64,000 nt of DNA from Buxus sempervirens (GCA_947561395.2 OX387190.1:12146858-12210857); one strand, 5' to 3'; shown: positions 1 to 11,699, numbered from the stretch's first letter. Numbers and translations: made by a program. The notes: generated by a model not told the origin, from the sequence alone.

Positions 1-318
1 TCCATTAGTCAAATGTTTCAATTTTCTTTTTTAAAAATTATGCAGTATTAATATTCTTTTTAAGTTTTGATGATGTTCATGAGTTATTTCTACATTCATC
101 AAGTTCCTTTCCATGTGTTCTGAAACAACAATATTAGATTTTTTTCAAAATTTTGTATTCTTTTGATGTCATCTTTTTTTTTTTGGATATAATGAATAAA
201 TCATATATTGTGTTTGTTTATTGGTAGAAATGGAAGCCCAAAAGACAAAGAAGGCACATTATTCTTGCACCTTTCTTGTATTTTTATTTTAATTTCTATT
301 AATATTCTCTTTTTTTAT
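1..318. other. AT-rich non-coding start of window
   Basis: No convincing coding signal is seen. The stretch is AT-rich with T-runs. Its right edge (about 300-318) is a T-rich tract ending in TATAG, which could be the 3' splice acceptor of an intron of the kinase-like pseudogene that follows. Confidence 0.4.
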
Positions 319-998
319 AGATATTTGGTAAATCGCAATTCAAATACAAACTTTCGTGCAATCCTGGACAGAAATTTTATGAGGGAAGAATTGAATTAGA
401 CGATACTAAATGTGTACCTACAAATTTATGGTATTTCCATTAAATTTTGATGAGGAGACAAATGCCATAATTTCTTCTTACGAAAATATAATTCTTTGGG
501 ATTTCTTCAGCCAATATTTAGATGCAAAAATTCTCAAGAACAATTATGGATTATTTGTTATGAAAATTTTGATGATAATGTAGAAGATTGGCTCAAAGAT
601 AATAGAAGAGAAACATTGAATACACTTAATGACATATTGAACACATGGTGGAGAAACAATATCAAGTAAGTCTACTATTATTATTATTTTAAATTAAGTA
701 TCTATGTTAATTCTTTTTCAATCATATGCGTTTTTTTTTCTTTTTTTTTCTTTTTTTATGTAGGAGTCTGCTATTAGCTTTACTGGATATGCATAATAAG
801 GGTTTTTTTCACAAACAATTACGCAATAAAGAGTCAATAGTAGTCTGTAAAGATAATTTTAAAAATAATAAACATCTCAAGATAAAACAACGATTACAGA
901 GACCTTGGAGCTTACCTGAAAAGAGTTTGCCTTTTACACATCAATCAACAGATGCAAAATATTTTTTTAATATTTTGCGAGATTACAAGAACCAATGA
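319..998 (+). pseudogene. protein-kinase-like pseudogene (host), split by an intron
   Basis: Reading the plus strand across frames gives a protein-kinase-like succession. A short N-lobe stretch (about 319-450) contains YEGRIELDDTKC. A stretch with FDEETNAIISSYENIILW (about 449-505) resembles the beta4 region. A hinge-like LWIICYENFDDNVEDWL lies at about 545-595. An alpha-E/catalytic-loop-like LLLALLDMHNKGFFHKQL follows an intron. The intron is visible: donor AAG|GTAAG-type near 666 and a T-rich tract ending in ATGTAG near 762. The catalytic-loop Asp is replaced (HKQL rather than HRDL), so even an intact version would be a pseudokinase. At least two frame changes (near 450 and near 535-545) break it, so it is a relic. 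Kinase assignment rests on the motif spacing only; the exact family is not recognised. The ORF ends with a stop at 996-998. Confidence 0.45.
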
Positions 999-1436
999 GA
1001 AGTTAACTTTAGTATGTTAATTTTCTATGTTGTTTAACAGGAATACAGTGTTAATTTTTTGTTTTGTTACAAATAAAATTGTACTAATTTTCTGTTTTGT
1101 TTAATAGGAATACAATGTTACTTTTCCAACATCCTTTTTTCATGAATTCGAAAGAATGATTTTAGTGCTGGATGTACTTATGGAGTGAAGTTCAGTTAGT
1201 AAGGCCCAAATTCATAGCATATATACAAGGAAAAATTCAGTTTGAAAATTAGAATTTGTTCATCAAGCATAATCGTGCTTGAAGGTATTTGGAATCATCA
1301 AAAGTTATAGCGCACACTAGGTATAAATAGAGTAATGATCAAAACAAAATGAAAGAGTTTTTGGAAAAAAAACAAAAACAAAAACAAAAGACAAAACAAA
1401 ATGAATAAAAACTCAAACCTTTGATCAAACTAATGA
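999..1436. other. intergenic, nothing recognised
   Basis: AT-rich sequence with A-runs (for example near 1365-1400, CAAAAACAAAAACAAAAG-like). No coding signal, terminal repeat or RNA gene is seen. It separates the kinase relic from the 3' end of the first LINE. Confidence 0.4.
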
Positions 1437-1586
1437 TCAATTATTTTTCTTTTTAATTTGCTTTTATTTTATTTTATTTTTGGTGGGAAGACAGAAACAT
1501 ATTCGTTAACCATGCCTAACAAATGGAGCACCTCTAGCATCATTAAATAAAAAGGAAGATAAAAAAGAGGGGGAGGATCTAAACCA

Positions 1587-2250
1587 AACACAAGCAAAGA
1601 GAAAATTTTGCTAGTTGATTAGTAACCTGATTTCCTACACGCAAGCTGTTGGCGTGAGTTGTCATGAGAGAAATTATGGGAAGATTCTTAATTGTTAGAT
1701 CTTCCCATATATGGGTTGATTGTAAATCCCTGTATATATGGATCTACCTTTAGTCTAGCCATAAAATCAGTATAGCCAAATATAGGAAGGATTCTCTAGA
1801 TTATATATACATACTCATTCTCTCTAAAAAGTAAAGAAGTAAGAAAGATGAATAGAAAGAAAAGCGTTTCCATGATTTTGTCACAAGCTATGAGAGAATC
1901 TGACTACAGCAAAATGAGGAACCAACTGTTTTATTTCGGCAGTATAGGATGAATCTGCCAAGGAATGCAATTTGAATTCTTGTTGACAAGAAGGATCAAA
2001 GCAAGAGAGTCTCCTTCTAGATATAAATGTGATATTCCAAGAGCTTTTGCAAGCTTAATACTTTCCAAAGCCACCGCCGCCTCTGCCTAAAGAGCCGAGT
2101 CTAAATCCACAGTGTATGTGACAGCTCCTAAGAAACAGCCCAAATGATCTCTGCATATCCTCGCAGCTGCTCCTTGATTTTGAGCTTTCCTTAATTCACC
2201 ATTAAAGTTAACTTTGACAAATGGAAGTGGCGGGCAGTTCCAACAGACCT
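1587..2250 (-). pseudogene. LINE-A RNase H domain
   Basis: The minus strand reads as a plant LINE RNase H (RVT_3 type). It starts with FVKVNFNGELRKAQNQGAAA near 2220-2160, followed by ICRDHLGCFLGAV, then AEAAVALESIKLAKALGISH and LYLEGDSLALI, and it ends with VGNQVTNQLAKFSL near 1600-1640. An in-frame TAG lies at 2087-2089 between LDSAL and AEAAVA. A 237-bp solo LTR (1647-1883) interrupts the domain just before its C-terminal NQVTNQLAK motif. The catalytic carboxylates cannot all be placed by eye. Function in a live LINE: removal of RNA from the RNA-DNA hybrid. Confidence 0.75.
1647..1883. mobile_element. solo LTR, copia-like, 237 bp, TSD CAAGC
   Basis: The segment begins TGTTGGCGTGAG and ends GATTTTGTCA, giving TG...CA ends. 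It is flanked by the direct repeat CAAGC at 1642-1646 and 1884-1888. Removing it restores the RNase H reading of LINE-A across the site. A TATA-like TTATATATAC lies near 1799. The small size and TGTTG start fit a Ty1/copia LTR; no internal region is present, so it is a solo LTR. Confidence 0.85.
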
Positions 2251-2259
2251 CCCTTTTGT

Positions 2260-3390
2260 TGGTATCCGAATTGAGGCTTGCATGGTAGTTGCAAATGCAC
2301 TCCGAATCATCTTGAAGCTTTTCCAGTAGGTTCCTTGTATTGTGAACATACGGTTTCTTCAAACAATTTTTGGTTCCTACTGCACCATATTGCCCATCTG
2401 AAGTTTGCAACTGAGGTCAAAAAATCAAATGTATTAGTATCACAGTTGGGAAGGGATAATTTTGAAATGTGCACAAACCAAATGAGAAATGAATCCTATG
2501 GCCCCATAGTCTACAAAACTCCTCCTAAGCAACTGAATCACACTACCCTTGAGCAAGGGCATTGGAGCAATAGATGTTCAATCGATTCATCTTGTCCCTT
2601 GCAAAAACAACAAACATTATCAATACCCCATAATCTAGAACTTAACAAACTTGAAGTTGGTACTGCCTCGTTAAGACATTTCCATAGGAATAGTCTTATC
2701 TTTGGAGGACATTGGGCATGCCAAATTTTTTACCATAGCGTGTCGTTAGGTAATGGAGAAGGGCTCTGTAAGCCGAAGCCACAGAAAATCTGCCCAAAGA
2801 TGTTAATGCCCAAACACGAGTATCCTCCCTAATTGTCGGAGATATTAAGGCATTCATAATCTTTCTCAACTTGGATTCCTTCCAGAATTGGTTTGAAATA
2901 TTTATATCCCATAAACTTGAACATTGGTCTATAAATTGGTTGACTTTTGTGAGGTGAAATTGAGAATGATTTTTCTGCACTTCAACATTAACATCTGGTG
3001 CCACCCATTTGTCCAGAATTATATCTATTTTAGAACCATTTGCAACCTGCCAAATGCAACCCTTTTGAATCCAATCCTTGGTTTGTTGTAATTGGTGCCA
3101 ACCATAGGAGTGATGGGATCTAGCAGAGGCATCTAGAAAAGAAGAGGTAGGAAAATTGGTGCTTTTCATCAATTGAGACCAAAACCCTCTTTGACTTGCA
3201 AATAGTTGCCAAGCTTGCTTAAGAATTAAAGCTTTATTCATGACAGTCATCCTTTTGACGCTTAAGCATCCATTCTTCCATGGTGATGTGATTCTCTCCC
3301 AGCAGATCGTGTGCATCGATTGTCCCTCCAAACCTTTCTTCCAGAAAAATTGTCGAGCCTTTTGATCTAGCTTGTTCAACACTTATTGAG
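2260..3390 (-). pseudogene. LINE-A zf-RVT / post-RT region
   Basis: Minus-strand coding of the conserved region between RT and RNase H of plant LINEs. The open stretch 2696-3382 reads LDQKARQFFWKKG, then WERITSPWKNGCLSVKRM, FMNKALILKQAWQL-like and LMKSTNFPTSSFLDA, ending in the zf-RVT start RVWALTSLGRFSVASAYRAL. Below 2696 the zf-RVT continues in other frames (about 2690-2420, with EHLLLKCP-like spacing hard to confirm). It tells that the element is an L1-type LINE in its usual domain order. Confidence 0.7.
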
Positions 3391-3421
3391 GCAACATGAA
3401 ACAGCTCATAAAGTAGTTAGG

Positions 3422-4510
3422 CTAGGCTGCTAGGGCAAATTGAATCAAAGTTACTCTACCCATTTGGGTGAGCAGGATTGCTTTCCACCCTGCAAGCCTA
3501 GATGCCACCTTTTGAAGAACGTTATTGCAGTCTTTTGGGGTCGGCTTCCTGCTAAGCAAAGGGATGCCAAGTATTTTTCCTGCCTTTCTCCACCAACAAC
3601 ATAAGAAATCCTCCTTATGCTTATACACTAGGCCCTCAGAGTATCCTACTGAACATCAAAGAAGATTTTTGTCTATTTAGCTCTTGTCCAGATTCTGCAT
3701 AATATTTATGGATTAATCTTACAAAGTTATGAGCTTCACAATCATTTGAATAACCATAGATCAGGACATCGTCTGCATACATTGATTGCAATAGAGACAT
3801 ATCTCCTGTCTTTAAAGAGATGCCATGATTGCGGTTATCTGTTTAAGCCCTTTCAAGCGCTAGAAATAGGACTTGCTGGCTCAAAATGAAGAGGTAGGGG
3901 GAAGAGGGTCCCCCTGCCAAATGCCCCGTTTAGCTTTTATTTGACCCACAGGTGAGCCATTTACAAGAACACTATAAGAGACTGTTTTCACACATTCCAT
4001 GACCAAAGACATCACAATATTGTTAAAACCATAAGCACGGAGAACACATTCCAAAAAATCCCAATTCAGCTTGTCATAAGCCTTAGAAAAATCAATTTTT
4101 AGCACATACATGCCTAACTTATGACACTTTCTTTTTTTTCTCTTAAATAGATGACACACCTCATGGCGTATTAAAATGCTGTCCCTAATTGACCTATTAG
4201 GGAAAAAAGCCACTTGGGTAGGAGAAATCATGTTCACAAGCAAAGGCCTCAGTCTGTTAACTAAAATTTTTGAAATTATTTTGTAAACCAGGTTACACAG
4301 ACTAATAGGCCTAAATCCAACAATTCTTCTCGGCTGCTCCGATTTTGGAATAGGAGCAATATGGGTGTGGTTGATCCCATCAAGCATTATGCAAGTTCTG
4401 AAAAAATTTTGCATCATATCAACCACATCCATACCCATAATATCCCAAAAATTTTTATAAAAAATTCCCTGGAAACCGTCAGGCCCAGGGCATTTAAAAT
4501 GGGGCATACC
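3422..4510 (-). pseudogene. LINE-A reverse transcriptase
   Basis: The minus strand 3881-4507 is an open stretch of 208 codons with the LINE RT landmarks KCPGPDGFQGIFYKNFW, GFRPISLCNLVYKIISKILV, VLKIDFSKAYDKLNWDFL and GIWQGDPLPP. The YADD box follows outside that open stretch at 3768-3779 (reading MYADDVLIYGYSND in a shifted frame). The 3422-3628 stretch reads LSRKPTPKDCNNVLQKVASR and LAGWKAILLTQMGRVTLIQ, the usual region after the YADD box. The active-site aspartates are visible, but the frame is broken between about 3640 and 3880, so this copy cannot make a full enzyme. Confidence 0.85.
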
Positions 4511-4589
4511 TTTTACCGAATTCTAAACCTCTTCTGGGGTGGGTATCCTTCCCATGATATCATTCTGCTTTGGTGTGATTAGATTTGGG

Positions 4590-5839
4590 ATGAGACCAGA
4601 GAGCTCCATATTTTACCATCAAGGTTGACTTCTTTACACGGCTTTGAAGTGGTCTACTATGTGCCTCTCTAGCAACTTCTTGTCCATGATCTCCACATTT
4701 TTAGCATTTTAAGGAATGGATGTGATTTCTTTGTCTACGATTAAGGGTCGATTTGTGGAAGAAGCTGGTGTTTCTATCCCCATCTCGAAGCCAATGAATT
4801 CTTGACTTTTGAAACCATGGAGTTTCAATTTGACGCAGCGAAGTCTCACATTCTTTTCGCAGATTCCTTTCTTCATAGCACAACTGATCATCTGGGGCCA
4901 TAGCTATTTTTTCTTGTAATGATGTATTTTGATACTTCAGCTCATTCATTCTGGAATTGAGGTCACCCATCACATCCTTGTTCCATCTTAAACACCTGCA
5001 AGACAACTCAGTCTGGATTTTAGAGGTTTATTGTCATTGTTATTGTGAGATTTGCACCAAGAATTCAACACCGTAGCATGACATGTGGGTTCCTTTAATC
5101 AAAATGCCTCAAACCTAAAAAGCCTAGATTTGCCTCCTTTTTCATGAGATAAATTCATAGTCATCGGACAATGATCTGAGGCAATTATTGGCTGCGAAAA
5201 AACTAAGGGGTGGGAAAATAGATCCAAAAAATCCATGGAAGAGAATTCCCTGTCCAAATTTTTCGATATTTTTTGCAGGCCCTGTTGGCCGTTACACCAT
5301 GTAAATATTGGGCCCCTTGAAGGAATCTTCCACAAACAGTAGTTGCCAATAAAGTTTTGGAGTTCCTCCTTCTGTCGTCTATTTACCGGGCCACCTCCTC
5401 TCTTTGTAGATGTGTGTAACATTTCATTGAAACCTCCTATGATCATCCATGGAAGCAAGAAGTTTTTGGCCATGTCTTCAATATTTTCCCACAGAGATGC
5501 CTGCACTTCAAAATTGTTGCTAACATGAATAAAAACAATTAACCATGCTCTCCCCTTATGGGAGACCAGCACTACAACCATCCAATTTAAAACTAAAATT
5601 ATAGAGATAGTATAATCCGAGGACCACAAAATAATAAAACCTTCACTATGCCCGATAAAGAGGTTAACAAAAAATTCCTTAAAACCCATCCATTTGGCAA
5701 CCCTCTATGTCATTGCTCTAGAAGCAAAAGTTTCCGATAGAAGAATTAGGTTTGGCGAGTGGCTCAAAATTTGGTCTTTTAGGTGATTTTCCGTCATGTT
5801 GTGACCAATCCCATGGCAATTCTAGAAAAATAATTTCAT
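4590..5839 (-). pseudogene. LINE-A endonuclease (EEP family) and start of ORF2
   Basis: ORF2 appears to start at an ATG complementary to 5837-5839, reading MKLFF, then a stop in place of the Trp of the usual W-N-C-x-G box, then NCHGIG. A second stop follows MT near 5708. The open stretch 5099-5689 (196 codons) holds the endonuclease core: GHSEGFIILWSSDYTISI, WMIIGGFNEML (GGFN where GDFN is usual), GPIFTWCNGQ and IIASDHCPMTMNLSH (the SDH box). The stretch 4701-5006 is the linker to the RT (WFQKSRIHWLRDGDRNTSFF). The two stops and the D-to-G change in GDFN show decay. The enzyme would nick target DNA in a live LINE. Confidence 0.8.
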
Positions 5840-6061
5840 TTGTAACGCTCCACTCCAAATCTGGAGGGAAGAGGGGGAGCTGAGAGATGCGTCCGACTGA
5901 TACTTCCTTTTCTTTGTCTGAAATACCTCTTCCTTGACGCATTGGTCATCCAGAGGAATTTCGATCTGGCGACGAGCTTTTTTCCGAGAAGGCCCCAACC
6001 TACTTCGATCTTCTAAGTGCTTTTGCTTTTTGTTGGGAAAATGTCTTTTCCCATGTGACAA
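5840..6061 (-). pseudogene. LINE-A ORF1 C-terminal tail
   Basis: The minus strand directly upstream of ORF2 is open and rich in Lys/Arg (PNKKQKHLEDRSRLGPSRKK and following), as is usual for the tail of plant LINE ORF1, and it abuts ORF2 with no gap. The 5' part of ORF1 lies further right, beyond the unassigned segment at about 6063-6785. Confidence 0.55.
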
Positions 6062-6062
6062 T

Positions 6063-6785
6063 TGTTGGATTGAATGAATGATGAAAAGGTATAAGTTGAA
6101 AATGGTTAGGTGAATGTGTCCTGTGTGTGCTACTGGCAGGGTTAGTTGTAACCTGCTTTAGCTACAGGCACAACAGGATTCTCGGACAGTTCTCAGAATC
6201 AGTTGGGTTTGTTTCTTGTTAGTTAGGTTGTTTTCAAGATTAGTTACAGGTGGTTACAGCAGCTATTAAGGAGTTAATAACTCTTTATTTAAAGCTTCTT
6301 GAAGCAGGAGAGAAGGGTCTTTCGTGCTGGGAAACTTGGTGAAGAGGAAAACCAGAGGAGACTGAGGAGAGGCTGCTGCAGTGTTCTGGAAGTGCTGTGA
6401 AAGAATAGAGAACAGGAACATTTCAGATCTGGTGAAAGACTGAAATGGGCTGCCTCTTCTAGTGTGAAGCATACGTGAGAAGATTTTGAAGTTGTGTTAA
6501 AGCATGAAGTTCAAATTGAAGAAAAGGTTGAGGATTCAATCTTTGTAAGTAACTTTTTGGTTGGGAGAAAGGTTTTGTAAATTTGAACATAAGTGAAGTC
6601 TCTTGTTCATCTTGATACAATGTTTCTGGTTTGTTTTACATCAAAGAAACTTGAGGTTTCTTCTTGACGTTTGTATAGTTTTTTGTTGTTAAATAGTATG
6701 AGCAATTGTCACTGTTTGTTTTCTGGTATTGTAAACTTGTTCATGATTGTTTAGAATCCAAGAGAACAGGGACCTGAGATTAGAA
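6063..6785. mobile_element. unassigned inserted segment in LINE-A, LTR-like in composition
   Basis: This stretch does not read as LINE ORF1 in any minus frame, while coding on both sides does. It starts TGTTGGATTGAATG and has a TATA-like TTTATTTAAAG near 6284-6294, followed by a T-rich stretch, as in a copia LTR read on the plus strand. A matching CA end and target duplication could not be found, so the right boundary is approximate and the identity open. Confidence 0.35.
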
Positions 6786-6788
6786 ATC

Positions 6789-7148
6789 TCACTTTTCTTT
6801 GAGGTCCGAAATCCAGAAGTGAGGAGAGGCTTGGAGAGTAATATGTTGAATCTTTCCCTTCTCCTGGCATTCCTTGGGGAAGAAATCGGATAATAAAAGG
6901 TTGACTGCTGGTTGGATGTGTTTCGAACCAGATTTGGACAGGGCAGTAAAGATGAACTTTTTTAGCTTGGGACCAATGACATGTTCCCTCAGGCTTTGCA
7001 CTTCACTCATTTGGGTTGTCCAACTTGAATTGTGATGACAAATTTAAGATTCGGGTCCATGCCCAAAAACTGACAATGAACCAATACTCCACATTAGGGA
7101 CCCACTATCAGCTCGATGACCTGTTTGCTGGTAGAATGAATTAACTTA
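6789..7148 (-). pseudogene. LINE-A ORF1 middle segment
   Basis: The minus strand is open from 7010 to 6789 (73 codons, containing LREHVIGPKLKKFIFTALSK). It lies between the Harbinger-like insertion at 7149 and the unassigned segment, where the variable part of LINE ORF1 is expected. It carries no named motif, so the call rests on position. Confidence 0.4.
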
Positions 7149-7306
7149 GGCTCCGTTTGGTAATGCTTTTGCTTTTTTGCTTTCAAAAGCAAGAAAACAA
7201 AAAAATACTTTTCTGCTTTTCAAAAGATCTTTTGTTGAAGCAAAGTTGTTTGGTAAATTTTTTTTTTTTTGCTAAGAAGCAAAAAACATGTTTTGTAACT
7301 ACAATA

Positions 7307-9822
7307 TGTAATGCCCTAGATCCAGGTCTATAAAGAAACATAAACCCGAACCCGGTTCGCTAGGATTTGGGCCCAGCCAAACTAATCCAGACTTAACAAT
7401 TTCATTAAATATATCAGAGTGCGGAAATAAATGTCAACTCTTCAAGAAGCATGGAACTAAACCATCAAATATAATCCATTATTAATTTATTCATAAAGTC
7501 TGAAAATGGTTCAACTAAACAAAATAAGAATCATTACTAATGTCATGTAATATAAAACTTCCAAATAATCCCTTGGATAACATCAAATCCTCAAATTTAA
7601 TAACTAAAGTCAATCCCTTAAAATAAAAACTAATCATTTATCAAGTCCTCCTGGACCTACACAGGAATGAAATAGTCTTCTTCCTGGTAATCACAGTATT
7701 CTCCTGGAGTCTCTACCCCAGCAACGTCCTCTCCTGGAATATCTGAAAACAAAACCGATAAATAATAATATGAGAAACAACATCTCAGTAAGTAGTCATG
7801 CAAATAGTTGACCACAATAAAATATGCAACGCTTAATTAGAATAATCACAATAAAATCCAAGACAATAATTAAATAAACAATTGTCCATCTCATGTGACT
7901 CATGAAATAGAATACTAGAGAAAGAGAGTAGACATGTGCCAATATGCTACTTTCTGAATTACAAATGGACCAGCCGCCCTACAGTCTGGCTATTCAAACC
8001 GACAGAAGAACCCAACCATGAGTTAGCATGTACGGCCCAACCTAGCCAGGAGTAGATAACGTAGCGACCCACCAATCCAGGAGCGGTACCATCCTCGAGA
8101 TGATGGAATGCCTCAGACACAGAATTCAAACCCCTATAATAAACATTTCACTTACTAGCTAGTCTATGGATCCATATAACTGCTAAGCCCACTCAACCGT
8201 AAGAAAACCAACCAGGGTAATGGACATACTTCTCAATGGCACCCACCAAATACAGAACCATATCTGTATACCAGATCTACCCCTGCGGGATGCAATAAAA
8301 CAGGCACCATTCTTTGTCACACCAGTGACCCAAAACCAAAACAGAATACACCAAGTCATATGTCCAAAACTCCAGGTTTCAACAAGCCAATATGTCCTGA
8401 ATGTGTATCGACTCCAGCGATGCACACAATACCTTCATATCACCTAAATACAAGTGTATGAACTCACAAAACCAACTTTGGTTAAAAGTAAAATCCTTTA
8501 GAACAATTGAATCAAGCAAAAAATGCCTCTTTAGAAACATCTACCCAAAATCTTTATAAAATTTAATTTTAAACATCTGCTAGTGCAAACAATCCCCAAA
8601 TACCCCAATCTTGATGGTACATAGGTTAAATTTGGATAAAAACACTTCCGTAGTGAAAAACTAGGTTGAAAGTCAAGTTTTCAAAAATCTAATAGATAGG
8701 GCGCTCGAGCGGCCAGGGACGCTCGAATGGCCATACACAATAGGTCATTTCAGGGTTGGTCGCTCAAGCGACTATTCTAGCGACAGTTCAATCTGGGAAA
8801 ATTGCTCTCGGGTTTTGAATAACCATATAGGGTGTTCGAGCGACTGCTTAAGCGGCCCGATACGATAAAAATCCGTGACTTTATGAAATTCAATAGTAAT
8901 TCCACAACTCCATATCCAATAAATCAAATCCATTCTAAAACACTTTATAAACATGCTAGAACAATTTCCAACAATTAAAACATCATAAATAACAAATACA
9001 ACTCATCAATCACCGATTAAACATGCATAACGTCAAAACGTGAATTCATATTTGTGCAAGAGTTAAAGGGATTACTTACTTACCTGTTTCTAAGAACTTA
9101 AACCTTCTCTAAGGACAACGAAAAATCACTCCTTAGATTGCCAAACGATCACAACAAGCCTCGATCACATCTGGGTTCAAAAATCACATTTTTAAGACTC
9201 TTAAACATGTTCAAATCTCCAGAACAGAAACTTATTTCTATTTGGCTCTTACCTGAGTTTTTGTGCACAAAAATCCTCCTTTCTTCTCTAAGATGGCTTC
9301 AACAGGTTGTTTTAAGGTTAGGTTTTGATCACAAGAAGTGAAGAGAAAGAAACAAGAGCAAACAAGGACATGTGACTGTTCTTCTATTTTGTGTTTTGTT
9401 CTTAACGTGAATCACTCCATGCATGATTAGGTTTAGTTTATTATTTATTCCCTTTTACCATATTACCCTCCTTCATTAAACCAACTTAAATCAAACGATT
9501 AAACCCACTACTCCTTAAACCAAATAAGCCTTTGGGTCAACCAACTCTCCTTGGATTCGACCAACTCCCTTTATTGATTCTTATACTTTTAATTAACTCT
9601 TCAATCAATTCTTACTAATATTATCATATCACACTACAATTATTTATAGTACAATTTACTTAGCCAATAATCTTGTACCCACCTTATATTGGCTCTTCCA
9701 TCACCTCCGGTTTATCTTGAACTCCTCTGGGTTGAACCAAAATTTCATATCTTGCATATTATTTAATCAATTAGTCTATTTAATAATTTGTTTTATTTAT
9801 CACTAAAATCCCAGATTTTACA
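7307..9822 (-). mobile_element. large solo LTR (family L, copy 1), TSD CAATA
   Basis: The segment starts TGTAATGCCCTAGATCC and ends ATCCCAGATTTTACA, with the direct repeat CAATA at 7302-7306 and 9823-9827. Read on the minus strand it starts TGTAAAATC and ends GGGCATTACA, like two other copies in the window (13939-16627 and 21507-24999). No coding is seen in 2516 bp. It is read as a solo LTR of a gypsy-type element with very long LTRs; a short non-coding element of another kind cannot be excluded. The many small open frames inside are not supported as genes. Confidence 0.75.
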
Positions 9823-10094
9823 CAATAGCATATAAATTGCTTTTATGCTATCATATAAAACTACTGTAAATAGCTGATGCATTCTACTTAAAAATATACT
9901 TGACATATATTCTAATGGGTTGAGCAATAATCGAGGGGTTAGTTCGAGTTAAATCCGTTTATTGGTAGGTTGGGGAAACCCAAAACCAAACCCAACTCGC
10001 CAATAATTGGATTCAACCCACCAACTCGATTAATATTTTTTATCTTTTAATTATAAAAAATACACCAATAAAAAATAACATAAATTAGTATTTA

Positions 10095-10400
10095 GGGTTA
10101 AACAGGTCGTTATTAGGTTAAATAGGTCATTAACGAGTTAAACGGACCGTTATCGAGTTAAATGGGTCATTATCAAATTAAACGAGTCATTATCGAGTTA
10201 AGCGAGTCATTATCGGGTTAAACGAACCATTATAAGCTTAAACAGGTTATTATGGATTAAACAAATCATTATCAGGTTAAACAAGTTATTATAAGGTTAA
10301 ACGGGTCATTATCGGATTAAGCGGGTCATTATTGAGTTAAATTGGTCATTATTGGGTTAAATGGATCATTATCGAGTTAAACGGATCATTATCAGGCTAG
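10095..10400. repeat. degenerate minisatellite of GGGTCATTATCGGGTTAAAC-type units
   Basis: About fifteen tandem units of roughly 20 bp, each a variant of GTCATTATCGGGTTAAACGG, lie inside the Harbinger-like element. The units vary at a few positions, so the array is old or evolves by unequal exchange. Confidence 0.75.
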
Positions 10401-10752
10401 ATTCAAGTTGACCTGAATACGAACGGGTTACAAAATCCCCAACCCGAAACCGACCCTACTATCACAGGGGGCAACCTGAACCTGTTTATTCTAGTTGGAT
10501 TCGGACAGATTAGGTCGATTTTTTCCAGGTCTAGTTTTGTGTCGAGGGTTTTAGAAGCAAAAAAGTAAATATATAGTTAAAGTGAGAAGCAACATTTCTA
10601 TGCTTTTCTTGAAAAGCAATTTCATTGTTTTTTTGCCTTTTATAAATTGCTTCATGTGTGCATAACTAAATAGCACTTTTACTTTCAAAAGCAATTTTTT
10701 GCTTTCAAAAACAATTAAGCACTTCTAAAAAATGTTACCAAACGGTACCTTA

Positions 10753-11191
10753 GTCTAGACTCGCTTATTGCATCATCCTTTTTCATCTACACACTACTCA
10801 GGGCCATCGAAAGCCTTCTTCTCTGGTGACTGGCAATATTATCCTATGAATACCAATGAGAAAAATCTTTAGAAGCGACATGAAAATTTTCGCCAGCCAA
10901 AATACTAGGACATGCATTTAGAGTGCGTCCAATAAAACCACAGAAAAAAAAAAAAGAAAAGAAGGTAAACCGTCATAAGGGAATGTTTACCAAAAAAAAA
11001 AACCCTCATAAGCGAATGAAACCGATATCTTTGAATTGTCTAGATCCTCTAAATAGATTGATTCCCAAGGCAAAGGCTTGCTGGGAGACAGCTCTAAGTC
11101 AAAACTAGGCCTCTGAGGAAACACGGAGCTCCACCTCTAGAACTTTCCCAAATTTGTTTCCCAGTCTCATCAACAGATCAGCGTCCTTAAG
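10753..11191 (-). pseudogene. LINE-A ORF1: end of DUF4283-like domain and CCHC knuckle
   Basis: The minus strand continues ORF1 between the gypsy element and the Harbinger-like element. It reads DADLLMRLGNKFGKVLEVEL next to 11191, then LRAVSQQAFALGINLFRGSR near 11090-11030 and CGFIGRTLNACPS near 10940-10905, matching the spacing of the plant LINE ORF1 zinc knuckle. Stops and a poly-A/T tract near 10935-11005 break the frame. TTAAG at 11187-11191 is one copy of the gypsy target duplication. Confidence 0.65.
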
Positions 11192-11582
11192 TGATGCAGT
11201 AAACTAGTAAAGATAGTTAATCTTCAGAAACCAATCTCGCACTGGAACTGAAAGAAAATTGGAAATCTCTTCCAATGTTGAAATCACTCCAAATCAAGTA
11301 AATTGAATAATCGAACTCCTCCTCTCTTTACAACTAAGATTATTTAAAGAAACTAAATAACAAACAAATAAAAGAAAGGAACTAATAGTCAACTAAATAA
11401 CAAATAGCTAAGACTAAATAACAACTAGCTAACAGAAAAGAACCAAAAACGTTGATCTTGATTTGGTATATCTGGAAAATCCTGCTATTTATAATTGCCA
11501 CCGTGGCACTTCCTCCTTGTTAGCTATCATACTTCCATGCTTATGCTTATGTGGCACTCCTTGCTTTATGGGCATTGTATCA
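11192..11582 (-). repeat. 3' LTR of the gypsy element
   Basis: The plus strand starts TGATGCAGTAAACTAG and ends GGGCATTGTATCA. It is nearly identical to 19006-19396. It is the downstream LTR because the element is on the minus strand. Confidence 0.9.
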
Positions 11583-11699
11583 ATTTTCATCCCCCCCTGA
11601 AGAACTTGACTCCGGCAAGTTTTTTTTTTTTTGAAGGTAGTCATGTAAAAGCGTTGGATTGAGACGCAGGATCTCATCAGCCAAGAGCCAAACAGACTC

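Larger units (their letters stand above)
7149..10749. mobile_element. PIF/Harbinger-like TIR element, TSD TTA, carrying a nested solo LTR
   Basis: The left end GGCTCCGTTTGGTAATGC and the right end ...TTACCAAACGGTACC are inverted repeats with about two mismatches over the first 17 bases. They are flanked by TTA at 7146-7148 and 10750-10752. GG-N4-GTTTGG ends with a 3-bp TTA duplication are typical of PIF/Harbinger elements and Tourist-type MITEs. Without the nested LTR (7307-9822 plus one TSD copy) it is about 1.08 kb. The subterminal parts are rich in GCTTTT/AAAAGC repeats. No transposase is seen, so it is non-autonomous. Confidence 0.75.
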
